Below are positions 54,542 through 64,000 of a stretch of 64,000 nucleotides of DNA, piece by piece (position 1 is the first letter of the stretch; each line of letters begins with the position of its first letter). Position numbers and translations under genes: made by a program. The stretch covers positions 1,500,501 to 1,564,500 of the forward strand of contig NZ_JAPEPT010000001.1 of NCBI RefSeq assembly GCF_026339995.1. The letters are read 5' to 3'. The notes under the pieces were generated by a model, which made no database searches, was not told the DNA's origin, and worked only from the letters and a program-made list of their open reading frames with translations. This DNA comes from Streptomyces sp. NBC_01481 (GTDB taxonomy: Bacteria; Actinomycetota; Actinomycetes; Streptomycetales; Streptomycetaceae).

Positions 54542-54709
54542 ATGACCGGCCTCTCCACCATCCTCATCGTCGTCGGGCTCTTCCTCGCCGGCGGTGTGTA
54601 CTCCTTCTCCAAGCAGAAGATGCCCATGGGCCTGATCGTGCTCCTCGGCATCGGCTCGGTGATGTGTCTCGTCGCCGGTGTCCTGCGGATTCAGGGGATC
54701 TGGGAATGA
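54542..54709 (+). CDS. Small two-segment membrane protein inside the his operon, 55 residues
   Basis: A 55-residue protein starting [20 protein letters not shown], with two hydrophobic segments (residues 5-20 and about 29-49) joined by [10 protein letters not shown]. It begins 4 bp after hisB and its stop overlaps the hisH ATG (ATGA), so it is fully embedded in the operon. No function is known to me. The tight coupling argues for a real gene and possibly a role near HisB/HisH or in metabolite handling. Confidence 0.75.
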   Translation: MTGLSTILIVVGLFLAGGVYSFSKQKMPMGLIVLLGIGSVMCLVAGVLRIQGIWE

Positions 54710-55347
54710 CAGCGAGCAGGAAAGTCGTCGTCTTCGACTACGGATTCGGCAATGTCCGCTCCGCCGAGCGGGCACTGGCCCGCGTCGGCGCGGGCGTCGA
54801 GATCACCCGCGATTTCGACAGGGCAATGAACGCCGACGGGCTCCTCGTGCCCGGCGTCGGCGCCTTCTCCGCCTGCATGGAGGGCCTGAAGAAGGCCCGC
54901 GGCGAGTGGATCGTCGGCCGCAGGCTCGCCGGCGGCCGGCCGGTCATGGGCATCTGCGTCGGTATGCAGATCCTCTTCGCGCGCGGAATCGAGCACGGAG
55001 TCGAGACCGAGGGCCTGGACGAGTGGCCCGGCACGGTCGGCCCGCTCAAGGCCCCGATCGTGCCCCACATGGGCTGGAACACCGTCGAGGCGGCCGCGGA
55101 CAGCCAGCTCTTCGCCGGAGTCGACCCCGACGCCCGGTTCTACTTCGTGCACTCCTACGCCGTGCACGAGTGGGAACTGGAAGTCACCAACCCCGCCATC
55201 CGCGCGCCCCAGGTCACCTGGGCGACCCACGGCGAGCGCTTCGTCGCCGCCGTGGAGAACAGCGCGCTGTGGGCGACGCAGTTCCACCCCGAGAAGTCCG
55301 GCGACGCCGGCGCCCAGCTGCTGACCAACTGGATCGAGACGCTGTAA
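54706..55347 (+). CDS. hisH: Imidazole glycerol phosphate synthase, glutaminase subunit
   Basis: A 213-residue class I glutamine amidotransferase that supplies ammonia to HisF. It has [16 protein letters not shown], the nucleophile Cys in [11 protein letters not shown] and the His in [14 protein letters not shown]. The ATG at 54706 overlaps the previous small gene. Its stop (TAA) overlaps the priA ATG by one base. Confidence 0.95.
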   Translation: MTASRKVVVFDYGFGNVRSAERALARVGAGVEITRDFDRAMNADGLLVPGVGAFSACMEGLKKARGEWIVGRRLAGGRPVMGICVGMQILFARGIEHGVETEGLDEWPGTVGPLKAPIVPHMGWNTVEAAADSQLFAGVDPDARFYFVHSYAVHEWELEVTNPAIRAPQVTWATHGERFVAAVENSALWATQFHPEKSGDAGAQLLTNWIETL

Positions 55348-56072
55348 TGCCGAAGCTTGAACTCCTTCCCGCAGTCGACGTCCGCGACGGCCAGGCCGTC
55401 CGCCTCGTCCATGGCGAGTCCGGTTCGGAGACCTCCTACGGCTCTCCCCTCGAAGCCGCACTCGCCTGGCAGCGCGCGGGCGCCGAGTGGCTGCATCTCG
55501 TCGACCTGGACGCCGCCTTCGGCACGGGCGACAACCGCTCGCTGATCGCCGAGGTCGCCGGAGCGATGGACATCAAGGTCGAGCTGTCCGGTGGCATCCG
55601 CGACGACGCCTCGCTGGCGGCCGCGCTCGCCACCGGCTGCACCCGGGTCAACCTGGGCACGGCCGCGCTGGAGACGCCCGAGTGGGTCGCCAAGGTCATC
55701 GCCGAGCACGGCGACAAGATCGCGGTCGGCCTGGACGTGCGCGGCACGACGCTGCGCGGCCGCGGCTGGACCCGCGACGGCGGCGATCTGTACGAGACAC
55801 TCGCCCGGCTCGACTCCGAGGGCTGCGCCCGCTACGTCGTCACCGACATCGCCAAGGACGGCACCCTCCAGGGCCCCAACCTGGAGCTGCTGCGCAATGT
55901 CTGCGCGGTCACCGACAAGCCGGTCGTCGCCTCCGGCGGCGTCTCCTCGCTCGACGACCTGCGCGCTATCGCCGGCCTCGTTCCCGAGGGCGTCGAGGGC
56001 GCGATCGTCGGAAAGGCGCTGTACGCCAAGGCGTTCACCCTCGAAGAAGCCCTCGCGGCGGTGGCGGAATGA
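55347..56072 (+). CDS. priA: Bifunctional HisA/TrpF isomerase PriA
   Basis: A 241-residue (beta/alpha)8 barrel with [60 protein letters not shown] and [11 protein letters not shown]. In Streptomyces and mycobacteria this enzyme isomerises both ProFAR (histidine) and phosphoribosylanthranilate (tryptophan), replacing the missing trpF. That dual role is known for the family; here it is inferred from clade and from the absence of trpF beside trpC. Confidence 0.92.
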   Translation: MPKLELLPAVDVRDGQAVRLVHGESGSETSYGSPLEAALAWQRAGAEWLHLVDLDAAFGTGDNRSLIAEVAGAMDIKVELSGGIRDDASLAAALATGCTRVNLGTAALETPEWVAKVIAEHGDKIAVGLDVRGTTLRGRGWTRDGGDLYETLARLDSEGCARYVVTDIAKDGTLQGPNLELLRNVCAVTDKPVVASGGVSSLDDLRAIAGLVPEGVEGAIVGKALYAKAFTLEEALAAVAE

Positions 56073-56467
56073 CCGGCGTCGTACGCCGTGTCGCATCCGA
56101 CGGCCCGTGGGAGGAAGCCTTCGGCTACTCCCGGGCCGTGGAACTGCCGAACGGCCTTGTCCTGGTGTCCGGTTGCACCTCTGTGGTCGACGGAGTGGTC
56201 CTCGACGGGTCTCCCTACGACCAGGCGATCACCGCTTTCGGTGTGGCCGTGGGCGCGCTGAGGGACCTCGGTCTCGACCGCGAGCACGTGGTGCGCACGC
56301 GGATGTACATTTCCCACGCCCGGGACGTGGAGGAGATCGGCCGCGCCCACAGGGAGCTGTTCGGCTCCGTCCGTCCCGCAGCGTCGATGCTCATCGTCTC
56401 CGGCTTCGTCGACCCCCGGCTGGTCGTCGAGGTCGAGGTCGAGGCGTACCGAGGAGGTGCCGCATGA
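56069..56467 (+). CDS. RidA (YjgF/YER057c/UK114) family protein
   Basis: A 132-residue RidA-type protein ([59 protein letters not shown]). RidA enzymes deaminate reactive enamine/imine intermediates. The Arg in VVRTRMYI is in the usual position, but the exact substrate cannot be read. It is wedged between priA and hisF with ATGA overlaps at both ends, suggesting a histidine-pathway role or protection of HisH/HisF chemistry. Confidence 0.88.
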   Translation: MTGVVRRVASDGPWEEAFGYSRAVELPNGLVLVSGCTSVVDGVVLDGSPYDQAITAFGVAVGALRDLGLDREHVVRTRMYISHARDVEEIGRAHRELFGSVRPAASMLIVSGFVDPRLVVEVEVEAYRGGAA

Positions 56468-57219
56468 CACTCGCGGTCCGAGTCATTCCCTGCCTGGACG
56501 TGGACAACGGCCGGGTCGTCAAGGGCGTCAACTTCCAGAACCTGCGCGACGCGGGCGACCCCGTCGAGATGGCCAGGCTGTACGACGCCGAGGGCGCCGA
56601 CGAACTGACCTTCCTCGACATCACCGCCTCCTCCGGCAACCGTGAGACGACGTACGACGTGGTGCGCCGCACCGCCGAGCAGGTCTTCATCCCGCTGACC
56701 GTGGGCGGCGGGGTGCGCAGCGCCGACGACGTGGACAAGCTGCTGCGCGCGGGCGCCGACAAGGTGGGCGTGAACACCGCGGCGATCGCCCGCCCCGAGC
56801 TGATCCGCGAGATCGCCGAGCGCTTCGGCCGCCAGGTCCTCGTGCTGTCGGTCGACGCGCGGCGCACGGCCCAGGGCAGCTTCGAGGTCACCACGCACGG
56901 CGGCCGCAAGGGCACCGGCATCGACGCCGTCGAATGGGCGCACCGGGCCGCCGAGTTGGGTGCGGGCGAGATCCTGCTCAACTCGATGGACGCCGACGGC
57001 ACCAAGGACGGCTACGACACCGAGATGATCGCGGCGGTGCGGCGGCACGTCACGGTCCCGGTCATCGCGAGCGGCGGCGCGGGCAGCCTGGCGGACTTCC
57101 CGCCGGCGATCGCGGCGGGCGCGGACGCGGTCCTCGCGGCCTCGGTCTTCCACTTCGGCGATCTGCGGATATCCCAGGTCAAGGACACCCTGCGAGAGGC
57201 CGGTCACCCCGTCCGCTGA
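56464..57219 (+). CDS. hisF: Imidazole glycerol phosphate synthase, cyclase subunit
   Basis: A 251-residue barrel that, with HisH, makes imidazole glycerol phosphate and AICAR. It has [18 protein letters not shown] (catalytic Asp near residue 12), [43 protein letters not shown] and [12 protein letters not shown]. The ATG overlaps the RidA stop. The operon ends here, 7 bp from a convergent gene. Confidence 0.96.
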   Translation: MTLAVRVIPCLDVDNGRVVKGVNFQNLRDAGDPVEMARLYDAEGADELTFLDITASSGNRETTYDVVRRTAEQVFIPLTVGGGVRSADDVDKLLRAGADKVGVNTAAIARPELIREIAERFGRQVLVLSVDARRTAQGSFEVTTHGGRKGTGIDAVEWAHRAAELGAGEILLNSMDADGTKDGYDTEMIAAVRRHVTVPVIASGGAGSLADFPPAIAAGADAVLAASVFHFGDLRISQVKDTLREAGHPVR

Positions 57220-57226
57220 GCCGTGT

Positions 57227-57862
57227 CTACATCCCGAACGGCTTGATCTCGTGCAGCCGCGCGATCGCGTCCTTGTCGCCCTCCAGCTCCACCCGCGCCA
57301 CGTCCTGCCGCCCGAACGCGAACAGCGTCAGCTCGCTGGGTTCCCCGGTCACCGTCACCACCGGGGTGCCCCGCTGGGCGACCGCCGTCTGCCCGTCCGC
57401 CCGGCGCAGCACCAGGCCGACCGGCGACCTGCGGCCCAGCAGCCGGGCACCCTTCTCCAGCCGGGACCACAGGGCGTTCTCGAAGACCTGGTCCAGCTGG
57501 CGCGGCGTCCAGTCCTCCTGCGCTCGCCGTACGTCCTCGGTGTGGACGAAGAACTCGACGGTGTTCGCCGCCTCGTCCAGCTGTTTGATGCCGTACGGGG
57601 ACATCCGCGGCGGTCCCGTACGGATGAGCTGGATCAGCTCCTCGTACGGCTTCGCGGCGAATTCCGCCTGCACCCGTTCGAGGCGCGGCTTGAGCGCGCC
57701 GATCAGGATCCCGCCCGCGGCGTCCGCCCGCCGCTCACGCACCACCACATGGGCGGCCAGATCCCTGGCCGTCCAGCCCTCGCACAGGGTCGGGGCCTCG
57801 GGGCCCGCCGATTCCAACAGGTCGGCGAGCAGAAGTCGTTCACGCTTCGCATGGGTCGACAT
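57227..57862 (-). CDS. TIGR03085-type metal-binding protein (mycothiol-dependent isomerase-like)
   Basis: A 211-residue protein with a DinB/maleylpyruvate-isomerase-like helical N-terminus ([37 protein letters not shown]) with the expected metal-type His, and [16 protein letters not shown]. The family relates to mycothiol-dependent enzymes. The substrate is unknown. It is convergent with hisF (7 bp) and divergent from hisI. Confidence 0.8.
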   Translation of the reverse strand: MSTHAKRERLLLADLLESAGPEAPTLCEGWTARDLAAHVVVRERRADAAGGILIGALKPRLERVQAEFAAKPYEELIQLIRTGPPRMSPYGIKQLDEAANTVEFFVHTEDVRRAQEDWTPRQLDQVFENALWSRLEKGARLLGRRSPVGLVLRRADGQTAVAQRGTPVVTVTGEPSELTLFAFGRQDVARVELEGDKDAIARLHEIKPFGM

Positions 57863-57946
57863 GTCCGCCAGCGTACGGCGGCGGTGATGGGTCCGCCCAG
57901 TGGACGCACCGCCCGTCGTACCCGCGTGGCACGGCACAATGGCCGT

Positions 57947-58309
57947 ATGACCAGCAGTGTCCCCGCAAGCTCCCTCGATCCCGCCGTCGCCGCCCGCCTC
58001 AAGCGCGGCACCGACGGCCTGGTTCCGGCCATCGCCCAGCAGTACGACACCGGTGAGGTGCTGATGCTCGGCTGGATGGACGACGAGGCGCTGCATCGCA
58101 CCCTGACCACCGGCCGCTGCACCTACTGGTCCCGCAGCCGCCAGGAGTACTGGGTCAAGGGCGACACCTCCGGCCATGTCCAGCACGTCAAGTCCGTCGC
58201 CCTCGACTGCGACGCCGACACGATCCTCGTCAAGGTCGACCAGGTGGGCGCGGCCTGCCACACCGGGGCCCGTACGTGCTTCGACACCGACGTTCTCCTG
58301 GACAAGTAG
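57947..58309 (+). CDS. hisI: Phosphoribosyl-AMP cyclohydrolase
   Basis: A 120-residue zinc enzyme, the third step of histidine synthesis, with [47 protein letters not shown] and the Zn cysteines in [12 protein letters not shown]. It is not fused to HisE. The start is ATG at 57947. trpE begins 11 bp after its stop, so hisI and trpE are probably in one transcript. Confidence 0.95.
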   Translation: MTSSVPASSLDPAVAARLKRGTDGLVPAIAQQYDTGEVLMLGWMDDEALHRTLTTGRCTYWSRSRQEYWVKGDTSGHVQHVKSVALDCDADTILVKVDQVGAACHTGARTCFDTDVLLDK

Positions 58310-58320
58310 GGTCGGGCGCC

Positions 58321-59805
58321 ATGGATCTCGAGACCTTCCGCAAGCTGGCCGCCGACCGCCGTGTCATCCCCGTCAGCCGCCGCCTCCTCGCGGACGGCGA
58401 CACTCCGGTCGGGCTCTACCGCAAGCTCGCCGCCGAGCGGACCGGGACCTTCCTCCTCGAATCCGCCGAGAACGGCCGCTCCTGGTCGCGCTACTCCTTC
58501 ATCGGCGTACGCTCCGCCGCGACCCTCACCGAACGCGAGGGCTCGACCCACTGGCTCGGCACCCCGCCGGTGGGCGTCCCCGTCGACGGCGACCCGCTGC
58601 AGGCCCTGCGCACCACCGTCGAGACGCTGCACACCCCGCGCGACCTCGCGTCCGGCATGCCGCCCTTCACCGGCGGCATGGTCGGCTATCTCGGCTACGA
58701 CGTCGTCCGCAGGCTGGAGAAGATCGGCCCCGGCGAGCGCGACGACCTGAAGCTCCCCGAGCTGACCATGCTGCTCACCTCGGACCTCGCCGTACTCGAC
58801 CACTGGGACGGCACCGTCCTGCTGATCGCCAACGCGATCAACCACAACGACCTCGACACCGGCGTCGACGAGGCGTACGCGGACGCCGTCGCCCGCCTCG
58901 ACGCCATGGAGGACGACCTCGCCCGGCCGCTCGCCTCCGCGCCCGCCGAGCTGCCGCCCTCCGAACTGCCAGAGTTCACCGTGCCGTGGGGCGGCAAGGA
59001 CTACCAGCACGCCGTCGAGGACATCAAGGAGCGCATCCGGGCCGGCGAGGCCTTCCAGGTCGTGCCCTCCCAGCGCTTCGAAACCCCGTGCGGCGCAAGC
59101 GCGCTGGACGTCTACCGGGTCCTGCGGGCCACCAACCCCAGCCCGTACATGTACCTCTTCCGCTTCGACGGCTTCGACGTCGTCGGCTCCAGCCCCGAGG
59201 CCCTGGTCAAGGTCGAGGATGGGCACGCCATGGTCCACCCGATCGCCGGGACCCGGCCGCGCGGTACGACCCCGCAGGAGGACCAGGAACTGGCCGACGA
59301 GCTGATGGCCGACCCCAAGGAACGCGCCGAGCACCTGATGCTCGTCGACCTCGGCCGCAACGACCTGGGCCGGGTCTGCGAGCCCGGCAGCGTCGAGGTC
59401 GTCGACTTCATGACGATCGAGCGGTACTCCCACGTCATGCACATCGTCTCGACCGTGACGGGCCGGGTCGCCGAAGGCCGTACCGCCTTCGACGTGCTCA
59501 CCGCCTGCTTCCCCGCGGGCACGCTCTCCGGCGCCCCCAAGCCCCGCGCGATGCAGATCATCGACGAGCTGGAGCCCTCGCGCCGCGGACTGTACGGCGG
59601 CTGCGTCGGCTATCTCGACTTCGCGGGCGACTCCGACACCGCGATCGCCATCCGCACCGCGCTGTTGCGCGACGGCACGGCATTCGTGCAGGCCGGAGCC
59701 GGTGTCGTCGCCGACTCGGATCCGGTGGGCGAGGACACCGAGTGCCGCAACAAGGCGGCCGCGGTACTCCGCGCCGTCCATACGGCGAACCGCCTCACCA
59801 GGTGA
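58321..59805 (+). CDS. trpE: Anthranilate synthase component I
   Basis: A 494-residue chorismate-using enzyme. It has an N-terminal region with a Trp-feedback-type motif ([18 protein letters not shown]), then [54 protein letters not shown] and [18 protein letters not shown]. No TrpG domain is fused, so the amidotransferase lies elsewhere. It follows hisI by 11 bp. Confidence 0.95.
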   Translation: MDLETFRKLAADRRVIPVSRRLLADGDTPVGLYRKLAAERTGTFLLESAENGRSWSRYSFIGVRSAATLTEREGSTHWLGTPPVGVPVDGDPLQALRTTVETLHTPRDLASGMPPFTGGMVGYLGYDVVRRLEKIGPGERDDLKLPELTMLLTSDLAVLDHWDGTVLLIANAINHNDLDTGVDEAYADAVARLDAMEDDLARPLASAPAELPPSELPEFTVPWGGKDYQHAVEDIKERIRAGEAFQVVPSQRFETPCGASALDVYRVLRATNPSPYMYLFRFDGFDVVGSSPEALVKVEDGHAMVHPIAGTRPRGTTPQEDQELADELMADPKERAEHLMLVDLGRNDLGRVCEPGSVEVVDFMTIERYSHVMHIVSTVTGRVAEGRTAFDVLTACFPAGTLSGAPKPRAMQIIDELEPSRRGLYGGCVGYLDFAGDSDTAIAIRTALLRDGTAFVQAGAGVVADSDPVGEDTECRNKAAAVLRAVHTANRLTR

Positions 59806-59822
59806 ACGGGCGGTAAGGGATA

Positions 59823-60464
59823 GTGGGGTATGTGAGTGCTGTACCCGTACCCCAGCCCCGCGCCGCAGCCACATCCGCCGCCGACAGCAGCCGGCGCAGC
59901 CTCGCCGTGGCCCTGCTCCTCGGCGCCGTCGGCGCCACCGTCGTGCTGCTCTCCTCCGGCCGGATCTGGGCCGAGGGCCGCGCCGCCGTCGGCGGCGGCA
60001 CCCTGCCGCTCAACGCCGAAGGCAGCGATGTCACCGGCGTCCCGACAGCCCTCGCCATCGTCGGCCTGGCCGCCCTCGTGGCCGTCTTCGCGGTCCGCCG
60101 CGCCGGCCGGCTGCTGGTCGCCGCCCTGCTCGCCCTCAGCGGCGCGGGCGCGGCGCTCGCCTCCTTCCTCGGGGCCTCCGACAGCGCGGCCCTCGACGAG
60201 AAGGCGGCGAGGACGACCGGTGACACGGCTGCCACGGTCGACGCCCTCACCCACACCGCCTGGCCCTATGTGACCGTGGCGGGCAGCCTGCTGATCCTGC
60301 TCGCGGGCCTGCTCGCGCTGCGGTACGGCAAGCAGTGGCCGGCCATGTCGGGCCGCTACGAGCGCGACGGCACCCCCCGGGCCCGCAAGGCCGCGGTCGT
60401 GGACCCGGACCGTCCCGAGGATCTGTGGAAGGCCCTGGACCGTGGCGAGGACCCGACGCGCTAG
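59823..60464 (+). CDS. Trp-biosynthesis-associated membrane protein
   Basis: A 213-residue protein with four hydrophobic segments (LAVALLLGAVGATVVLLSSG, ALAIVGLAALVAVFAVRRAG and others) and a C-terminal cytoplasmic tail with PEDLWKALDRGEDPTR. This matches the family found beside trpE in actinobacteria (TIGR02234 type). Its role is unknown. The start is GTG at 59823; GTG at 59832 is an alternative. It follows trpE by 17 bp. Confidence 0.82.
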   Translation: MGYVSAVPVPQPRAAATSAADSSRRSLAVALLLGAVGATVVLLSSGRIWAEGRAAVGGGTLPLNAEGSDVTGVPTALAIVGLAALVAVFAVRRAGRLLVAALLALSGAGAALASFLGASDSAALDEKAARTTGDTAATVDALTHTAWPYVTVAGSLLILLAGLLALRYGKQWPAMSGRYERDGTPRARKAAVVDPDRPEDLWKALDRGEDPTR

Positions 60465-60465
60465 G

Positions 60466-60516
60466 TTCTGTCCGGTCGATCGGGCGCAACCCGGCAAGAT
60501 CGGCCGGACAGGGCCT
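60466..60516. repeat. Second palindromic repeat family, copy 2
   Basis: CTGTCCGGTCGATC (60468-60481) and GATCGGCCGGACAG (60498-60511) form a 14-bp stem with one G-T mismatch and a 16-base centre containing GGGCGCAACCC. It starts two bases after the upstream stop. The same blocks occur at 28520-28616. It probably acts as a terminator or RNA 3' end. Confidence 0.6.
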
Positions 60517-60629
60517 AAGCGTGAGCCACCCCACGTCATCGCATGCCGTGGCGTACGGGACAATGAGAGACGAGCTTCGGCTCACCACAGCGCAATCACC
60601 CCAGAGCATCTGCAACGAGGAGCAAACTC

Positions 60630-60908
60630 ATGGCGGGCAGCAGCCACGGACACACCCCGGCCGCCTGGACCGGTGTCACCATCGCCTGCATCGGTTTCTG
60701 CATCGCAGGCGTCTTCATGGTGGCGGCCAACCCGGTCGGCTTCTGGGGCGGCATCGCCGTCGTCTTCCTCGGCGGCATCGTCGGTGGCGCCATGAAGGCC
60801 GCGGGCCTGGGCATGCCGAAGGAGACCGAGGCGCAGGTGCGGGCCAGGACGCAAACGGCCACGGTCACGGCCACCGCGCAGCCTGCCACCGCGCAGACCT
60901 CCGCCTGA
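60630..60908 (+). CDS. HGxxPAAW family small membrane protein
   Basis: A 92-residue protein beginning MAGSSHGHTPAAWTGVTIAC, so it carries the HGxxPAAW signature near the N-terminus. Two hydrophobic segments follow (residues about 13-33 and 38-55), then GLGMPKETEAQVRARTQTAT and a Thr/Ala-rich tail. The family occurs between trp genes of actinobacteria; function unknown. GAGGAG lies upstream of the ATG at 60630. Confidence 0.85.
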   Translation: MAGSSHGHTPAAWTGVTIACIGFCIAGVFMVAANPVGFWGGIAVVFLGGIVGGAMKAAGLGMPKETEAQVRARTQTATVTATAQPATAQTSA

Positions 60909-60932
60909 GACCGGCACACCACAGCTGAACGA

Positions 60933-60969
60933 GGTAGGCGCAGCCCGGCACAGCCGGGCTGCGCCTACC
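60933..60969 (+). terminator. Terminator hairpin after the HGxxPAAW gene
   Basis: A perfect 16-bp stem (60933-60948 with 60954-60969) around loop CACAG, 24 bases after the stop. It has no T-tract. It would isolate the following DUF2752 gene, which starts 25 bases later. Confidence 0.75.
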
Positions 60970-60993
60970 CGTACGAACGGGCAGAATCACGGG

Positions 60994-61443
60994 GTGGACG
61001 CCATGCCTTCCTCGCCCTTCTCCGCCGGACCCGCACCCGGCCCGGCCCCGCTCGCGCGGCGCCTTGCCACGCCCCTGGCCACCCTCGCCGGGGTCGCCGC
61101 GGCCTTCGCGTACGTCGGCACGGTCGATCCCAACGAAGCGGGCCACTACCCGGTCTGCCCACTGCTGCGCCTCACCGGCATCTACTGCCCCGGCTGCGGC
61201 GGGCTCCGCAGCGCGCACGCCTTCATCCACGGCGATCTGACCGGCGCTCTCGGCTCCAACGCCATGGCCGTCGCGGGTTACGGGGTCTTCGCCGTGGTGT
61301 GGGTGATCTGGCTGATTCGCGCCGTACGCGGCGAGCGCATGCGGATCGCCGTCTCTCCCGTCTGGTGGTGGACGCTCGGCGGTGTACTGCTGGTCTTCAG
61401 CGTGGTCCGGAACCTTCCATTCGGCTCCGCCCTCGCTCCCTGA
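60994..61443 (+). CDS. DUF2752 family membrane protein
   Basis: A 149-residue protein with three hydrophobic segments and the DUF2752 signature YCPGCGGLRSAHAFIHGD, preceded by PVCPLLRLTG. The two Cys of CPGCG could bind metal. Function unknown; members are often near trp or envelope genes. The GTG at 60994 was chosen; ATG at 61003 is an alternative. Confidence 0.85.
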   Translation: MDAMPSSPFSAGPAPGPAPLARRLATPLATLAGVAAAFAYVGTVDPNEAGHYPVCPLLRLTGIYCPGCGGLRSAHAFIHGDLTGALGSNAMAVAGYGVFAVVWVIWLIRAVRGERMRIAVSPVWWWTLGGVLLVFSVVRNLPFGSALAP

Positions 61444-61455
61444 TCGCGCACCGAA

Positions 61456-61472
61456 GTCCCAGGTAGTGGGAC
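61456..61472. promoter_or_regulatory. Short inverted repeat upstream of trpC
   Basis: GTCCCA (61456-61461), loop GGTAG and TGGGAC (61467-61472), about 100 bp before trpC. It could be the 3' hairpin of the DUF2752 transcript or an operator. No run of Trp codons forming an attenuator leader was seen between here and trpC. Confidence 0.3.
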
Positions 61473-61569
61473 AGACGTCAACCGGATGCGAGCCCGGAGC
61501 CGTGCTGCGGATACCATCGAGATGGCTGATCCTGAACCATCATCACCGTCCCGGAAGGGGGCCGCTCGC

Positions 61570-62379
61570 GTGAGTGTGCTCGACGAGATCATCGAAGGCG
61601 TGCGCGCGGACCTCGCAGAGCGGCAGGCGCGCGTGAGCCTCGACGAGCTCAAGGAGCGCGCCGCCAAGGCTCCTGCAGCCAAGGACGGCGTCGCCGCGCT
61701 GCGCGGCGAGGGCGTCCATGTGATCTGCGAGGTCAAGCGCTCCAGCCCGTCGAAGGGCGCGCTCGCCGCGATCGCCGACCCGGCCGGACTCGCCGCCGAC
61801 TACGAGGCGGGCGGCGCGGCCATCATCTCCGTACTGACCGAGCAGCGCCGCTTCGGAGGATCCCTCGCGGACCTCGAAGCGGTCCGCGCCAAGGTCGACA
61901 TCCCCTTGCTGCGCAAGGACTTCATCGTCACGGCGTACCAGCTGTGGGAGGCCAGGGCGTACGGCGCCGACCTCGTGCTGCTGATCGTCGCCGCGCTGGA
62001 GCAGGAGGCCCTGGTCTCGCTGATCGAGCGGGCAGAGTCCATCGGGCTCACCCCGCTGGTCGAGGTCCACGACGAGGACGAGGTCGAGCGCGCGGTCGAG
62101 GCCGGAGCGAAGATCATCGGTGTCAACGCCCGCGATCTGAAGACGCTCCAGGTCGACCGCTCCACCTTCGAGCGGGTCGCCCCCGAGATCCCGGCACACA
62201 TCGTCAAGATCGCCGAGTCCGGTGTGCGCGGTCCGCACGACCTGATCGCCTACGCCAACGCCGGCGCCGACGCCGTTCTCGTCGGTGAGTCCCTGGTCAC
62301 CGGCCGTGACCCCAAGTCGGCGGTCGCCGACCTGGTCGCCGCCGGAGCCCACCCCGCCCTGCGGCACGGGCGGAGCTGA
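61570..62379 (+). CDS. trpC: Indole-3-glycerol phosphate synthase
   Basis: A 269-residue (beta/alpha)8 enzyme with [20 protein letters not shown] (catalytic Lys), [49 protein letters not shown] and [10 protein letters not shown]. It ring-closes CdRP. No PRAI (TrpF) domain is fused, so PriA is needed for that step. The GTG at 61570 follows GGAAGGGGG; an in-frame ATG at 61522 would add 16 residues. Confidence 0.94.
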   Translation: MSVLDEIIEGVRADLAERQARVSLDELKERAAKAPAAKDGVAALRGEGVHVICEVKRSSPSKGALAAIADPAGLAADYEAGGAAIISVLTEQRRFGGSLADLEAVRAKVDIPLLRKDFIVTAYQLWEARAYGADLVLLIVAALEQEALVSLIERAESIGLTPLVEVHDEDEVERAVEAGAKIIGVNARDLKTLQVDRSTFERVAPEIPAHIVKIAESGVRGPHDLIAYANAGADAVLVGESLVTGRDPKSAVADLVAAGAHPALRHGRS

Positions 62380-62386
62380 CCCAGCG

Positions 62387-62620
62387 ATGACCGTCCGCCG
62401 CGCCTGCCGACCGACCACCCCGGGCCGCCGCCCGGGGCTGGTCGGCGCGCGCGCCGGACTGCCCGCGCGCGACCCGCACGCGCCGCTCGCCCGGGGCTGC
62501 AAGCCGCGCGGCTGCCGTGCGCCTGCCCGCCGGGTGCACGGCCGCCGGGTGCGGTACGTCATCGGCTCGGAGCCGGGCCAGGTCAACGGCATGCGATGGC
62601 GCGGGGCCTGCGCGCGCTAG
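62387..62620 (+). CDS. trpM: TrpM-like small basic protein
   Basis: A 77-residue Arg/Gly/Pro-rich protein between trpC and trpB. Its C-terminal part ([31 protein letters not shown]) matches my memory of Streptomyces TrpM, a small modulator of Trp metabolism and differentiation encoded at this position. The first ~30 residues are less certain and the true start may lie later. It has no membrane segment; a regulatory binding role is inferred. Confidence 0.65.
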   Translation: MTVRRACRPTTPGRRPGLVGARAGLPARDPHAPLARGCKPRGCRAPARRVHGRRVRYVIGSEPGQVNGMRWRGACAR

Positions 62621-62626
62621 GCGGTT

Positions 62627-62800
62627 TTCCCCACCCCGCCCTTTCCCGAACCGGGGCTTCGCCCCAGACCCCGTATGCGACCTTCGGCCGCATGTCCTCA
62701 ATCGCCGGACGGGCTGAACTTCAGCCCCTTGGGGGTCCCCCCGGACGAAGTCTGGGGGAGTTTGAGGAGCGGGGTCCGGGGCGGAGCGTCACCCCGGACG
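62627..62800. repeat. Long palindromic intergenic repeat, copy D (truncated)
   Basis: Starts TTTTCCCCACCCCGCCCTTT like copies A-C and shares the blocks CTCAATCGCCGGACGGGCTG, GGGGGTCCCCCCGGACGAAG and GTTTGAGGAGCGGGG. No matching right outer arm is present; instead it ends in a hairpin GTCCGGGG (62774-62781) and CCCCGGAC (62792-62799). It sits 70 bp before trpB and may separate trpM and trpB transcription. Confidence 0.7.
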
Positions 62801-62868
62801 CGCGCGCATACCGTGTCCCTGCACACCAGACTTCTGGGGCATCAGCCCTGACAAGGAGCATGTCGCAC

Positions 62869-64000
<1,132 letters not shown>

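Overview
The window is a high-GC actinobacterial chromosome segment, almost certainly Streptomyces. GTG starts and 4-bp start/stop overlaps are common. The dcw cluster runs straight into ylmD-ylmE-sepF-ylmG(sepG)-divIVA. A DksA-like protein with a histone-H1-like tail lies next to ileS and lspA. A trpM-like gene precedes trpB, and the his and trp genes share one neighbourhood. No tRNA, rRNA, CRISPR array, prophage or insertion sequence was seen.

Layout. 1-4605 (minus): a moxR / DUF58 / transglutaminase operon, the last gene cut by the window edge. 4805-5347 (minus): a beta-carbonic anhydrase. 5681-23289 (plus): the division and wall cluster, a 26-codon leader ORF coupled to rsmH, then ftsL, ftsI, murE, murF, mraY, murD, ftsW, murG, ftsQ, ftsZ, ylmD/pgeF, ylmE/yggS, sepF, ylmG and divIVA; mraZ and murC are absent. 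23617-27036 (minus): ileS under a translational T-box leader. 27327-30673 (plus): dksA-like, lspA, an RluD-type pseudouridine synthase gene and a GNAT gene. 30801-38903: accessory and cell-envelope genes (MscS channel, hydrolase, secreted M43 protease, PhoD, DsbA-like, DUF2252). 39073-42612: dnaE. 42709-51309: small proteins, an NYN-domain protein, a frameshifted ABC ATPase with its permease, a 24-residue bL37-like ribosomal protein, ybaK, a LonN-domain protein and two uncharacterised genes. 51504-58309: hisD-hisC-hisB-(small membrane protein)-hisH-priA-(RidA)-hisF, then hisI. 58321-64000: trpE, a trp-associated membrane protein, two small membrane-protein genes, trpC, trpM and trpB (cut by the window edge).

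Functional links. The dcw block makes lipid II (murE, murF, mraY, murD, murG), polymerises it at the septum (ftsW, ftsI) and assembles the division ring (ftsL, ftsQ, ftsZ, sepF, ylmG), while divIVA directs tip growth. The his and trp blocks meet at priA, which in Streptomyces does both the HisA and the TrpF reactions.

The most unusual material is between genes: four copies of a long palindromic intergenic repeat whose arms match within a copy but differ between copies, two copies of a second palindromic family, the repetitive leader ORF fused by overlap to rsmH, the T-box on ileS, and a hairpin in the ftsZ leader. Among proteins, the IleRS carries a GXHH version of the HIGH motif, the DksA-like protein lacks its fourth zinc cysteine, and the ABC ATPase gene has an apparent one-base frameshift.
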